Position numbers and translations under genes: made by a program | Notes under the pieces: generated by a model | The model's input: only the letters and a program-made list of their open reading frames with translations | Told to the model about the DNA's origin: nothing | The model's database searches: none | Source of the DNA: Thermostichus vulcanus str. 'Rupite' | GTDB lineage: Bacteria; Cyanobacteriota; Cyanobacteriia; Thermostichales; Thermostichaceae | Direction of reading: 5' to 3' | Length of the DNA stretch: 64,000 nt | NCBI RefSeq assembly: GCF_022848905.1 | Contig: NZ_JAFIRA010000006.1 | Span: 49,869 to 113,868, forward strand | In this document: positions 37,821 through 45,879 of the stretch, one piece after another | Position numbering within the stretch: the first letter of the stretch is position 1 | How the letters are laid out: each line of letters begins with the position of its first letter

Positions 37821-38852
37821 ATGACTTCTTTGCCATGGATCCCACGTCGCCGTCAGGTTTTGTCTTGGATGCTGGGCCTGCTGCCAACCCTTATGCTCGG
37901 GGGAACAACCCCTGCTTTTGCACAAACGCCGATTCAAATGGGCTACAGCAATTGGGCTGGATGGTGGCCGTGGGCGATTGGCGAGGAAGAGGGCATCTTC
38001 GAGAAAAATGGGGCCAATGTGCAGTTGCGCTGGTTTGATGGCTACGTGGAGTCGATGGAAGCCTTTGCCGCCGGACAATTGGATGCCAATACCCAGACCC
38101 TGAACGACACCATCTCCTTTGCACCAGAATCGGTGAATGGTCAGGTGGTGGTGCTGGTCAACGACAACTCGGCAGGCAACGACAAGATCATCGTTAGCGA
38201 AGAGATCAACACCATTGCCGATCTTGTCGGTAAGCGGGTGGCCGTAGAAGAGGGGGTGGTGAATGATTTTCTGCTAACCCTTGGCTTGGAACGGGAGGGG
38301 TTTTCTCGGGATGATGTGACGATTGTGCCGCTGGAAACCGGAGCCGCTGCTGCTGCGTTTGCCGCCGGACAGGTGGATGCCGTCGGCGCTTTCCCCCCGT
38401 TCTGGTTGACAGCCCTGGAGCGGCCCGGCAGCAAAGAGCTGTTTTCTTCGGCGGAGTTTCCGGGGGCCATTCCCGATTTGTTGGTGGTGAGCCAAAAGCT
38501 GATCGATGAGCAGCCAGATCAGGTGCAAGCCTTGGTGAATAGCTGGTTCGATATTCTGAAATTTATGGAGGAAAACCCGGAACGCGCAGACGAAATTATG
38601 GCCAGACGGGCCGGTGTCACCCCGGAAGAACTGCAACTGTTCAAGGATGGCACCCGTTTCTTCACGATTGAAGACAATCTGGAAGCCTTTAGCCCTGGCG
38701 AGGGAATGCAACACATGCCCTATGCCGCCGTGCAGATGACGGAATTTATGGTGGGGGTGGGCTTTATTCCGGCAGGACCTGAAGATTTGGAGGCGTTGTT
38801 CGATGACCGCTTTGTCCGTGCTTACGCAGAGTCGATCGGCGTTGGACAGTAA
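37821..38852 (+). CDS. ABC transporter substrate-binding protein (NMT1/SsuA/TauA-like)
   Basis: 343 residues. A twin-arginine-like basic start (RRRQVLSWMLG) and hydrophobic segment end near TTPAFAQ, indicating export to the periplasm. The mature part has the type-II binding-protein fold of the SsuA/TauA/NMT1 group: YSNWAGWWPWAIGEEEGIFE and the hinge region WFDGYVESMEAFAAGQLDAN. The substrate is not evident; aliphatic sulfonates, nitrate-like anions, pyrimidines and others are used by relatives. Permease and ATPase genes follow in the same direction, forming a complete importer. Confidence 0.88.
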   Translation: MTSLPWIPRRRQVLSWMLGLLPTLMLGGTTPAFAQTPIQMGYSNWAGWWPWAIGEEEGIFEKNGANVQLRWFDGYVESMEAFAAGQLDANTQTLNDTISFAPESVNGQVVVLVNDNSAGNDKIIVSEEINTIADLVGKRVAVEEGVVNDFLLTLGLEREGFSRDDVTIVPLETGAAAAAFAAGQVDAVGAFPPFWLTALERPGSKELFSSAEFPGAIPDLLVVSQKLIDEQPDQVQALVNSWFDILKFMEENPERADEIMARRAGVTPEELQLFKDGTRFFTIEDNLEAFSPGEGMQHMPYAAVQMTEFMVGVGFIPAGPEDLEALFDDRFVRAYAESIGVGQ

Positions 38853-38940
38853 TTCTGTTGATTTTGATTTTCGGTGATTCTTGGTACTTTCATTGTTGTG
38901 TTGAGACTGCAGGGATCCCTTCAGGAGATGAGAAAGTAGG

Positions 38941-39774
38941 ATGCTAACAGCCCCGGTTGACTCTCCCCCCGCCCGCCCCAGTCTGCCCCCGACGGTGTTT
39001 TGGCGCATCGCGGAAGGGATCCCGCGCCCACTGGCGTTGCTGCTAATGGGGCTATCGGTGTTGGTGCCTTTTAGCTTGTGGTGGGGGTTATCGGTGTCGG
39101 GGTGGGTGCCACCGCGTTTTTTGCCTTCTCCCCCGCTGGTGTGGGCAGCCCTAATGCGCCTCTGGCGAGAGGGATTGCTATGGAATGACACGCTGGCCAG
39201 TTTTGGGCGCGTCAGCAGTGGTTTTCTGCTGGCAGCAGTGGTAGCGACCCCCCTCGGTATTGCCATGGGTGCCTTCGCCAGCATTCGTGCCCTGATCGAG
39301 CCGATTAGCGGCATTTTTCGCTATATGCCGGCCCCTGCTTTTACCCCGCTGTTGATCATTTACCTGGGGTTGGATGAAGCCCCTAAGATTGGCCTGATTT
39401 TCATCGGCACCGTCTTTTTCAACATGCTGATGATTATGGACGCGGTGAAGTTCATCCCCAAGGAGTTGATCGAGGCCACCTACACCCTGGGGGGACGGCG
39501 TTGGCAGGTGTTATTGCAGGTAATCACCCCCTACATCACCCCCAATATTCTCGATGCGTTTCGCATCAACATGGCGGCTTCCTGGAACTTGGTGGTGGTG
39601 GCGGAATTGGTGGCGGCCAATGAGGGACTGGGCAAGCGGATTCAACTGGCACAACGCTTTTTTAGAACGGAAGAGATTTTTGCTTGCCTGATTGTTTTGG
39701 GCTTAATTGGGTTTTTACTGGATTTGCTCTTGCGGCGTTTGGTGCGTTTGACTTGCCGTTGGGCGTTCTTGTGA
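38941..39774 (+). CDS. ABC transporter permease (SsuC/TauC-like)
   Basis: 277 residues with about six membrane helices. The first helix is at about 35-55 (LALLLMGLSVLVPFSLWWGL). The EAA-type cytoplasmic loop that contacts the ATPase is seen as LIEATYTLGGRRWQVLLQVI. It lies 88 nt after the binding-protein gene, preceded by AGGAG-rich sequence, and 7 nt before the ATPase gene, so the three genes form one operon. Substrate as for the binding protein: undefined. Confidence 0.9.
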   Translation: MLTAPVDSPPARPSLPPTVFWRIAEGIPRPLALLLMGLSVLVPFSLWWGLSVSGWVPPRFLPSPPLVWAALMRLWREGLLWNDTLASFGRVSSGFLLAAVVATPLGIAMGAFASIRALIEPISGIFRYMPAPAFTPLLIIYLGLDEAPKIGLIFIGTVFFNMLMIMDAVKFIPKELIEATYTLGGRRWQVLLQVITPYITPNILDAFRINMAASWNLVVVAELVAANEGLGKRIQLAQRFFRTEEIFACLIVLGLIGFLLDLLLRRLVRLTCRWAFL

Positions 39775-39781
39775 GGTTGCC

Positions 39782-40564
39782 GTGCATTTGGAAGTGGTTG
39801 GCCTGAGCAAATCTTTCCCAAGCCGCCGAGGCCCTATCTTGGCTTTGGATGGCGTCGATCTGCACGTGGAGTCGGGGGAGTTTGTCTGTGTGGTAGGGGC
39901 TTCTGGCTCTGGCAAAACTACCCTGTTGCGCCTGATTGCCGGGTTGGATCAACCTAGCGGGGGATCCATCCGCGTTGATGGAGAGCCGGTGATCGGGCCG
40001 GGGGCGGATCGGGGAGTGGTGTTCCAGTCCTATACCCTCTATCCCTGGATGAACGTGGCGGAAAACGTCGGCTTTGGCCTGAAACTGCAGGGGGTAAAGC
40101 GACAGGAACGGGCGGCACGGGTGGACTATTTTCTGGAGATTGTCGGTCTGGAGCGCTTTGCCAAAGCTCTACCGAATCAACTCTCTGGCGGGATGAAGCA
40201 GCGGGTGGCCATTGCCCGCGCTCTGGCGGCCCAACCGAAAATTTTGCTACTGGACGAGCCCTTTGGCGCTTTGGATGTGCAAACCAAAGAGACGATGCAG
40301 GAATTTTTGCTGGATCTCTGGCAACGGACGCGCACCTCGATTTTGATGATCACCCACGATGTGGAAGAGGCGGTCTTTCTCTCCCAGCGCATTTACGTGC
40401 TCACTTCCCATCCCGGTCGCGTCAAACGGGAGATTCTGGTGAACTTGCCCAGCCAGCGGGACTACGGCCTCAAGCGTACTCCAGCCTTCCAAGATCTAAA
40501 GGATGAGATCATGGCCCTCCTGAGGGAACGGCCAGGGATCCCTTTGGGCAGCGCTACACCTTGA
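39782..40564 (+). CDS. ABC transporter ATP-binding protein (SsuB/TauB-like)
   Basis: 260 residues from GTG 39782, seven nt after the permease stop. Walker A GASGSGKTTLLRLIAG, Q loop VVFQSYTLYPWM, signature LSGGMKQRVAIARAL, Walker B ILLLDEPFGALD and switch His in MITHDVEEAVF are all present. It powers the importer encoded by the two preceding genes. The following purU gene is convergent. Confidence 0.93.
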   Translation: MHLEVVGLSKSFPSRRGPILALDGVDLHVESGEFVCVVGASGSGKTTLLRLIAGLDQPSGGSIRVDGEPVIGPGADRGVVFQSYTLYPWMNVAENVGFGLKLQGVKRQERAARVDYFLEIVGLERFAKALPNQLSGGMKQRVAIARALAAQPKILLLDEPFGALDVQTKETMQEFLLDLWQRTRTSILMITHDVEEAVFLSQRIYVLTSHPGRVKREILVNLPSQRDYGLKRTPAFQDLKDEIMALLRERPGIPLGSATP

Positions 40565-40582
40565 AGGAGTTGGGTCTGTTGC

Positions 40583-41431
40583 TTATGCAAACACCACCGT
40601 TTTGTTCTGGTAAACCAGGACGCGATTTTCCAGGTGATAGCGCACGGCCCGTGCCAGAACCACCCGCTCCATATCTCGGCCCTTGCGGATCAGATCGGCC
40701 ACGGTATCGCGGTGGCTGACTCGCACCACATCCTGTTCGATGATCGGCCCTTCATCCAGATCTTCCGTGGCGTAGTGGGCTGTTGCGCCGATGATTTTCA
40801 CCCCCCGTTGGTGGGCACGGTGGTAGGGATTGGCGCCGGCAAAAGCGGGTAGGGTGGAATGGTGAATGTTAATCACCGGCGGGGCTTGACGGAGCAGGGA
40901 TCCGCTCAATACCTGCATGTATTTGGCCAACACCACCAGATCGATCTGATATTGCTGCAGAAGGGCGAGTTGTTGGGCTTCTGCCTCAGCTTTATGGTCT
41001 GGAGAAACGGGGATGTGGTGGTAGTCGATGCCGAAGGAGCGGGCTGTGGGTTCCAAATCCGGGTGGTTGCTGATGATCAGGGGGATTTCCGCCGGTAACT
41101 CCCCGGCCCGTTGCCGCCAAATCAGATCCAGCAGGCAGTGGGTTTGTTTGCTAGCCCAGAGGGCAATGCGGGGGCAGGCATCGGAAAAGTGTAGTTCCCA
41201 GTTGGCCTGGATCCCTCGGGCAATGCCAGAAAAAGCAGGAATGATTTCCGCCCGTTCCAGTTGGAAGCCCTGCAGATCCCATTCGATGCGGCTCAAGAAC
41301 AACCCCGCTTCCGGATCCGTGTGGTGATCGGCATGGATGATGTTGCCGTCGTAGCTGTGGATGAAGGCGGAGAGCTTGGCGACCAACCCTTTTTGATCAG
41401 GGCAAGACACCAACAGGGTGGCACTGGGCAT
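40583..41431 (-). CDS. purU: Formyltetrahydrofolate deformylase
   Basis: 282 residues. The enzyme hydrolyses 10-formyl-THF to THF and formate, balancing one-carbon pools. An N-terminal ACT domain (about 1-80, VSCPDQKGLVAKLSAFIHSY) is followed by the formyltransferase-like catalytic domain with NIHHSTLPAFAGANPYHRAH, the histidine motif and the active Asp in ATEDLDEGPIIEQD. The C terminus VLARAVRYHLENRVLVYQNK is typical. It stands alone, convergent with the ABC operon. Confidence 0.95.
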   Translation of the reverse strand: MPSATLLVSCPDQKGLVAKLSAFIHSYDGNIIHADHHTDPEAGLFLSRIEWDLQGFQLERAEIIPAFSGIARGIQANWELHFSDACPRIALWASKQTHCLLDLIWRQRAGELPAEIPLIISNHPDLEPTARSFGIDYHHIPVSPDHKAEAEAQQLALLQQYQIDLVVLAKYMQVLSGSLLRQAPPVINIHHSTLPAFAGANPYHRAHQRGVKIIGATAHYATEDLDEGPIIEQDVVRVSHRDTVADLIRKGRDMERVVLARAVRYHLENRVLVYQNKTVVFA

Positions 41432-41864
41432 AGATGGATAAAGTTAAAAAGGCTCAACCTTTTCACCCTACGGCCTGGATTTGCTTGAGAGCAAGCGAAC
41501 AGGGATCCCGACCCAGATACCCGCACCAGCCCACTGCGCCAAGAATCTTCTCCATCTCCCAAAAGGCGACTTCGACCTAACAAAGCCACCAGATGGGATC
41601 CCTGCTCGCCAGAACCCGGCGAGCCCTGGAGGTCAATATCTTGGATAGGCACAGAACTGCCACCATTTTGCTCTTGCAGCAGCCGACCATCCAACACCGA
41701 GGTCGTAGCATTCAGGCCGGTTCATCAGCTTGATGGCATTAATAATTTTCCTGCCTGATATAGCCCGACCAGAATTATCGGTTGGACCACCACGTCTTCT
41801 TCCCTGCAAGTAGACCTGAGATAATCCATGGCCGTTTGTGGCCTTTGAGGGATCACCTGTAAAG
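41432..41864 (-). other. Degenerate intergenic region upstream of purU
   Basis: A minus-strand frame is open from about 41697 into the purU start (VPIQDIDLQGSPGSGEQGSH and further), but no ribosome site, family or complete gene is recognisable. It may be a fragment of a lost gene or the purU leader. Several GGGATCCC sites occur. Nothing else is seen here. Confidence 0.3.
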
Positions 41865-42102
41865 TTACAGCCCTTTGCGCCAAGGGCACGCTAGCGCGAC
41901 CGCTAGTCACCTAGCATAGGGTCAATCCCCTTCGCGACAGCGGTGCGGAGCACTCTAGCCCTTTTAAAATCGATTATGGAAACTACCGTTGTTGTCGCAA
42001 ACCCGTGTTCACTTTTGGGGTGGCGCAGCCTGCCGTAGGCATTGTTGCTAAGCAACGCTAATGCTACGCGACACGCGACTGCGGAGCATTAGAGGGCTGT
42101 AA
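41865..42102. repeat. MITE-like repeat, copy 2
   Basis: 238 bp with a perfect 10-bp terminal inverted repeat: TTACAGCCCT at 41865-41874 and AGGGCTGTAA at 42093-42102. It matches copy 1 at 18480-18748; the right two thirds is nearly identical, and the left part is shorter than in copy 1. No target duplication is apparent. Sequence 42103-42317 to its right contains short direct repeats (GTATTGACAAGT-type, twice near 42283-42302) but no gene. Confidence 0.8.
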
Positions 42103-42325
42103 GCTTAGAACGCTGACTCCCCCTTCATCTCTTCAATCTCCGAAACTACCGCACAGTAAGGTGCTCAGCTACCTACAATCAACTTTTGTCAGTCAAACAG
42201 CTATGGGGCATATCGAAAAATCCAGTGCTTATTGAGCTTATTGAGAGTACAAACAATGGGATGCAGCTTTCAGCTCTCTTGTATTGACAAGTGTATTGAC
42301 AAGAGCCGAATTAACCGAAGTGACC

Positions 42326-43431
42326 ACAAGCGTTGCATCCTGACATAATACTTTACACTTTAGAGCCTCCAGTCATACGAGTCATCCAAATCACAAAATT
42401 ACTTTCCTGACGGATAATCAGTTGAATATATCTCAACTTGTCTAATAATTTCTCGCCATATATTTTTGGTATCTCTATCATCAATAGAATTAGATAAGCT
42501 ATCAATACCATATATATTCGAATCGTCACTCCGTTCACACTCTTTGTCGCTAGTCGGTCAAGTTTAAGATGGCCTTGAGGAATTTCCATAGTAGCTCTAT
42601 CCCCCACCGTTGCCGATATGCTTCCCTAATATCCTCGTCGTCCATAACCTCTATTGGCACATTCGTCGCTAAACGATACTCTATCTGTTTCTCTAAATCA
42701 CAAAAACTGACTACCCTAATTTTTCTCCCTCCCACATCAACCAACCTATTATTGTCAACAATCTAGTTGCTATTGATGCGGATTAAAAACAGTTTATTAC
42801 TATTGATAAACTCATTGAACAACTCTTTGCGCGCAAACCCTCTATCCCCTACGGCTGAACCATTCTCAGGTGTCGTCCCTAAGACTAGTTCTCCAAAATA
42901 AGCGTCGTGCTTATCTCCAAAATGAATCAATAATTCACTGGGAGCCTGCATCTCTTGGTTCAAGGTGGTTAATAGTTTGACTTGATGATACTGCTTTGCC
43001 CAGAAGAACTTGCTTGTCAAACTGATGACCGTTGAATCAAAGGGACAGATGATCACATCTTTCTGGCTGGGCCGACGACGCACTTGGTGGAGTAAATCCA
43101 CAAAAAGTCGGTTGATAGACTGTAAGCTTCGGCTTGAACAAGCTCTAGAGAATGAAGATAAACTACCTTCTACTCCAGTGTGGTGGAGTTGAAAGAATAG
43201 ATCTCTCAAGCTTGTGACTGACTTATCCAAAATATAGGTCAGCCAGATTTTGACGAACAACTGGGTGTTCATCACCGGATAGTCGTGGCTAGGAAGTTGA
43301 GCCAACAGAGACTTGACAACTCCTGGAAGGGAACGTAGGCTAGTCATTGCTGAATAATGTTTTTGCAAGGGCTAGATTAACATATCTGGTCCTTTTTCTT
43401 GTCCTTTAAGCTATCGTGCAACACTTGTGCA
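42326..43431 (-). mobile_element. IS4-family insertion sequence, inactive
   Basis: About 1.1 kb. Flanked by the direct repeat AAGTGACC at 42318-42325 and 43432-43439, a likely 8-bp target duplication. Imperfect inverted ends are visible: CACAAGCGTTGCATC near 42325 and, inward from the right, CACAAGTGTTGCACG (12 of 15 matching). The single transposase gene is broken. Lower G+C than surrounding DNA suggests foreign origin. Confidence 0.75.
42353..43368 (-). pseudogene. IS4-family transposase, nonsense and frameshift mutations
   Basis: Three consecutive segments read as one DDE transposase. The first (from about 43347, alternative TTG 43368) contains the first Asp in CPFDSTVISLTSKFF and the second in AVGDRGFARKE. 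It stops at an in-frame TAG at 42763-42765; the same frame continues as IVDNNRLVDVGGRKIRVVSF to YRQRWGIELLWKFLK with the catalytic Glu. Near 42575 a frameshift moves the reading into HLKLDRLATKSVNGVTIRIY, which ends at 42353. The catalytic triad is recognisable, but the protein cannot be made intact. Confidence 0.85.
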
Positions 43432-43469
43432 AAGTGACCCATAGAAAAGTGAAATTGAAAAAGGGGAGA

Positions 43470-45380
43470 TTAGGCTTTTGGAAGGTTCTTTTGCCAAACT
43501 CGTCGTAGAAGTTCTGTGCGCTCTAGACGGTTGAAAACACGAGTGATGAGTTCCGGGCCAACGATAGGTTTACTAACAAAATCATCTCCTCCTACCGAAA
43601 AGACCTGTTCAACAATTTGAGAGTCTGTGTGGGCGGTGAGGAAGAGTACTGGGATCCAACTCCAATCTGGGTCATTACGTACAACCTGGCAAAGTTCAAT
43701 CCCACTGAATTTGGGCATCTCTATGTCGAGGATTAGAAGCTCAGGGTTGAGGTAATTGAGTTGTTTCAAAAAGTCTTTTGGCTCAGAGAGAGTATAGACT
43801 TCTAAACCCCAGGGATCCAACAGCTCCTCTAGAGCAGACAGCATAGATTCATCGTCATCAACAACCAGAATTTTGGCTCTCTTGAGGCTCTTGAGAGCAG
43901 AGTCTTTGCTATTTGTAGTTGTTTGTCGATCCAGTTGAGTTTTAAGTGTAATCAGTATTTCATTAAAGGAGAGAGGCTTCTGTAGGAGGATATGTTTCCC
44001 AAGGCGGGAGGTTTCAACCCGTGTGGTTAGGTCAGTTCTCTCTGTTAGCAAAATTAGGGAGGTGGGAGGATATGAGATGTGGGGCTGTTTGAAGTGGATG
44101 AGATTGATTATGGGATCCATCTCTGGGATCTCATCTAGGTCAATGATCCAAGCAGAGGGTGAGGGGGTAAAGTCCTGTGGATGATTTAGAGCATCAAGGT
44201 TTGGAATCGGTCTGATCTTAAAGCCATGTTCTGTTGCCAAGCTTTGGAAAGGAGAAGATGTGGCTTTGCTCCAATAGGCTGCAATTACAGGGAGATTGGC
44301 ATGAGTAGCGTCAAATGACTCAAAGGCTTGCCTAAGGGCTGTTATTGTTTTTCTTAAGTGTTTAAGTTGGGATCCACTGAGTGGTTTCTTGTGTAATTGC
44401 TCTTCGATCTGGCGAGCCAGCTCCGAGCCTTGACTAAAACCAAAAGTACCCAAAGAACCTGCCAATTTGTGAGCTTCTCCTTCGGCTTCATGACGAGTGA
44501 TTTCTAATTCGGGATTCTGGCTGATCTCGCCAGAGAGCTGAGAAACAAGATCTTCCAGAGTGTTTAACCGTTGCCAGTGCTGGGTACGATACCGTTGCCA
44601 AGTCTTGGCTAGGGCCTGTTGGGTGCGTTGCTGTTTGGAACTTTGATTGGGCTGCTCCTCTGGTTCAGGATGAGAAGGGTTTGACTCTGCAGGTGTGGTC
44701 AGATCTTCTGGTGGAGCTTTGAGGCGATACCCCAAGCCATAGACTGTTTCGATGATGTCGGGTGCAGCGGCTGACTTTAATTTGTGGCGTAAGCCTTTAA
44801 CATGGGCACGCACGGTATCTGTCCCTGGGGGATCTTCATAGGTCCAGAGATGATCGAGGATGGCACTTTGGCTAAATACTCGCTGAGGATTGCGCAGAAA
44901 AAGTTCTAGTAGGGCGTATTCTTTGGGGGTAAGGTGAAGAGGGAGATCGGCAAAGCTAACTTCACAACTACTGGGATCCAACCGTAGCTCTCCCCAGCTC
45001 AAAATCGGTTGTTGGGCAATTTGACCTCGTCGGAGAAGGGCACGAATGCGGGCAGCCAATTCTGTCATTTCAAAGGGCTTGACCAGGTAATCGTCGGCCC
45101 CAGCATCCAACCCTTCCACTTTCGTCTCGCTGTGGTTGTGGGCAGTTAAGAGCAGGATCGGCTGGGTATAACCTTGGGTGCGCAAGTCTCGGCAGAGATC
45201 AATACCGTTTTGGTCGGGAAGACCGACATCCAACATCAACAGGTCGTAGGGGTAGACCTCCAGGTAATCTTGAGCCTCTTGACCATCACGGGCAATATCC
45301 ACCACGTAGTAATCTGCGCTGAGGGCCTCGACAATAGCAGTGGCCAAGCTGGCTTCATCTTCGACCAAAAGGAGCTTCAC
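43470..45380 (-). CDS. Multi-domain response regulator REC-wHTH-Hpt-REC-REC
   Basis: 636 residues. Receiver 1 (1-115, phospho-acceptor D51 in LLMLDVGLPD) and an OmpR-type winged helix (about 125-222, HLTPKEYALLELFLRN, VRAHVKGLRHKL, VYGLGYRL) make a complete DNA-binding regulator. A Pro/Gln linker leads to an Hpt domain (about 255-355) with H304 in EAHKLAGSLG. Receiver 2 (about 363-482) is degenerate but keeps an Asp in WIIDLDEIPEMD (D414) and a Lys-Pro. Receiver 3 (about 502-625) has D552 in LLILDIEMPK, DDD and KP. The protein probably integrates phosphoryl groups from several sources. No kinase is fused; the kinase at 45880 is divergent and near. A 232-nt spacer separates it from the DUF2949-like gene. 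Confidence 0.88.
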   Translation of the reverse strand: MKLLLVEDEASLATAIVEALSADYYVVDIARDGQEAQDYLEVYPYDLLMLDVGLPDQNGIDLCRDLRTQGYTQPILLLTAHNHSETKVEGLDAGADDYLVKPFEMTELAARIRALLRRGQIAQQPILSWGELRLDPSSCEVSFADLPLHLTPKEYALLELFLRNPQRVFSQSAILDHLWTYEDPPGTDTVRAHVKGLRHKLKSAAAPDIIETVYGLGYRLKAPPEDLTTPAESNPSHPEPEEQPNQSSKQQRTQQALAKTWQRYRTQHWQRLNTLEDLVSQLSGEISQNPELEITRHEAEGEAHKLAGSLGTFGFSQGSELARQIEEQLHKKPLSGSQLKHLRKTITALRQAFESFDATHANLPVIAAYWSKATSSPFQSLATEHGFKIRPIPNLDALNHPQDFTPSPSAWIIDLDEIPEMDPIINLIHFKQPHISYPPTSLILLTERTDLTTRVETSRLGKHILLQKPLSFNEILITLKTQLDRQTTTNSKDSALKSLKRAKILVVDDDESMLSALEELLDPWGLEVYTLSEPKDFLKQLNYLNPELLILDIEMPKFSGIELCQVVRNDPDWSWIPVLFLTAHTDSQIVEQVFSVGGDDFVSKPIVGPELITRVFNRLERTELLRRVWQKNLPKA

Positions 45381-45612
45381 GCTGGGATCCCTAGGGGTGG
45401 AGTTTCACAAGTCCTTCACATCCATTCTCTACTTTAGAGTCACTGTACATGCCTGATCTCGGCCTGTCTCCGTCTGTTCAGAGAGGCTTAACCCTGGCTT
45501 CAGGGAAAATTCATCTGGATTCGGCAGGCTGAGGAGGAATTGAGTGCCACAGTGCTCTGCTTAGAACTACGGCGAGCCCCTTGGCTTACTTGCACGTAAG
45601 GATGGTTTGTCC

Positions 45613-45795
45613 ATGTCTCTGTTCAACGAAACCTCCCTGGAGCAGCAGTTGCTGGCGCAGGGCATTATCGATCAAAGACAGCTGGCTTTGGCGAGAAAGG
45701 TACAACGACAACAGATGGGGCCATTGTTGATGATATTGCTACAGCTCCAGTTCATTGATCTTGACCAGATGAGTGGACTGATCAGCGGTTGTTAG
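45613..45795 (+). CDS. DUF2949-like small protein
   Basis: 60 residues from ATG 45613. The pattern LEQQLLAQGIIDQRQLALAR followed by MGPLLMILLQLQFIDLDQMS resembles DUF2949, a small cyanobacteria-specific family related to the helical N-terminal domain of pilus/secretion ATPases (MshEN-like). Function is unknown. It lies 84 nt before a sensor kinase gene on the same strand and opposite to the multi-domain response regulator, so an adaptor role in that signalling cluster is possible but unproven. Confidence 0.6.
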   Translation: MSLFNETSLEQQLLAQGIIDQRQLALARKVQRQQMGPLLMILLQLQFIDLDQMSGLISGC

Positions 45796-45879
45796 ATCTC
45801 TCGAGCAATTGGCTGAACACGGTTGTTTTTTGTTTCAATAGTTTCATTTAGTCTCATTCGCTGTCTTCTAGCGAATCTC

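Noticed and set aside
38274..39314. 346-residue open frame on the minus strand across the ABC genes
   Set aside because: Spans two genes of the transporter operon in antisense; no start signal or domain.
41293..41697. 134-residue minus-strand frame overlapping the purU start
   Set aside because: Runs into purU in another frame; no domain or ribosome site. Kept only as a possible fragment in the intergenic entry.
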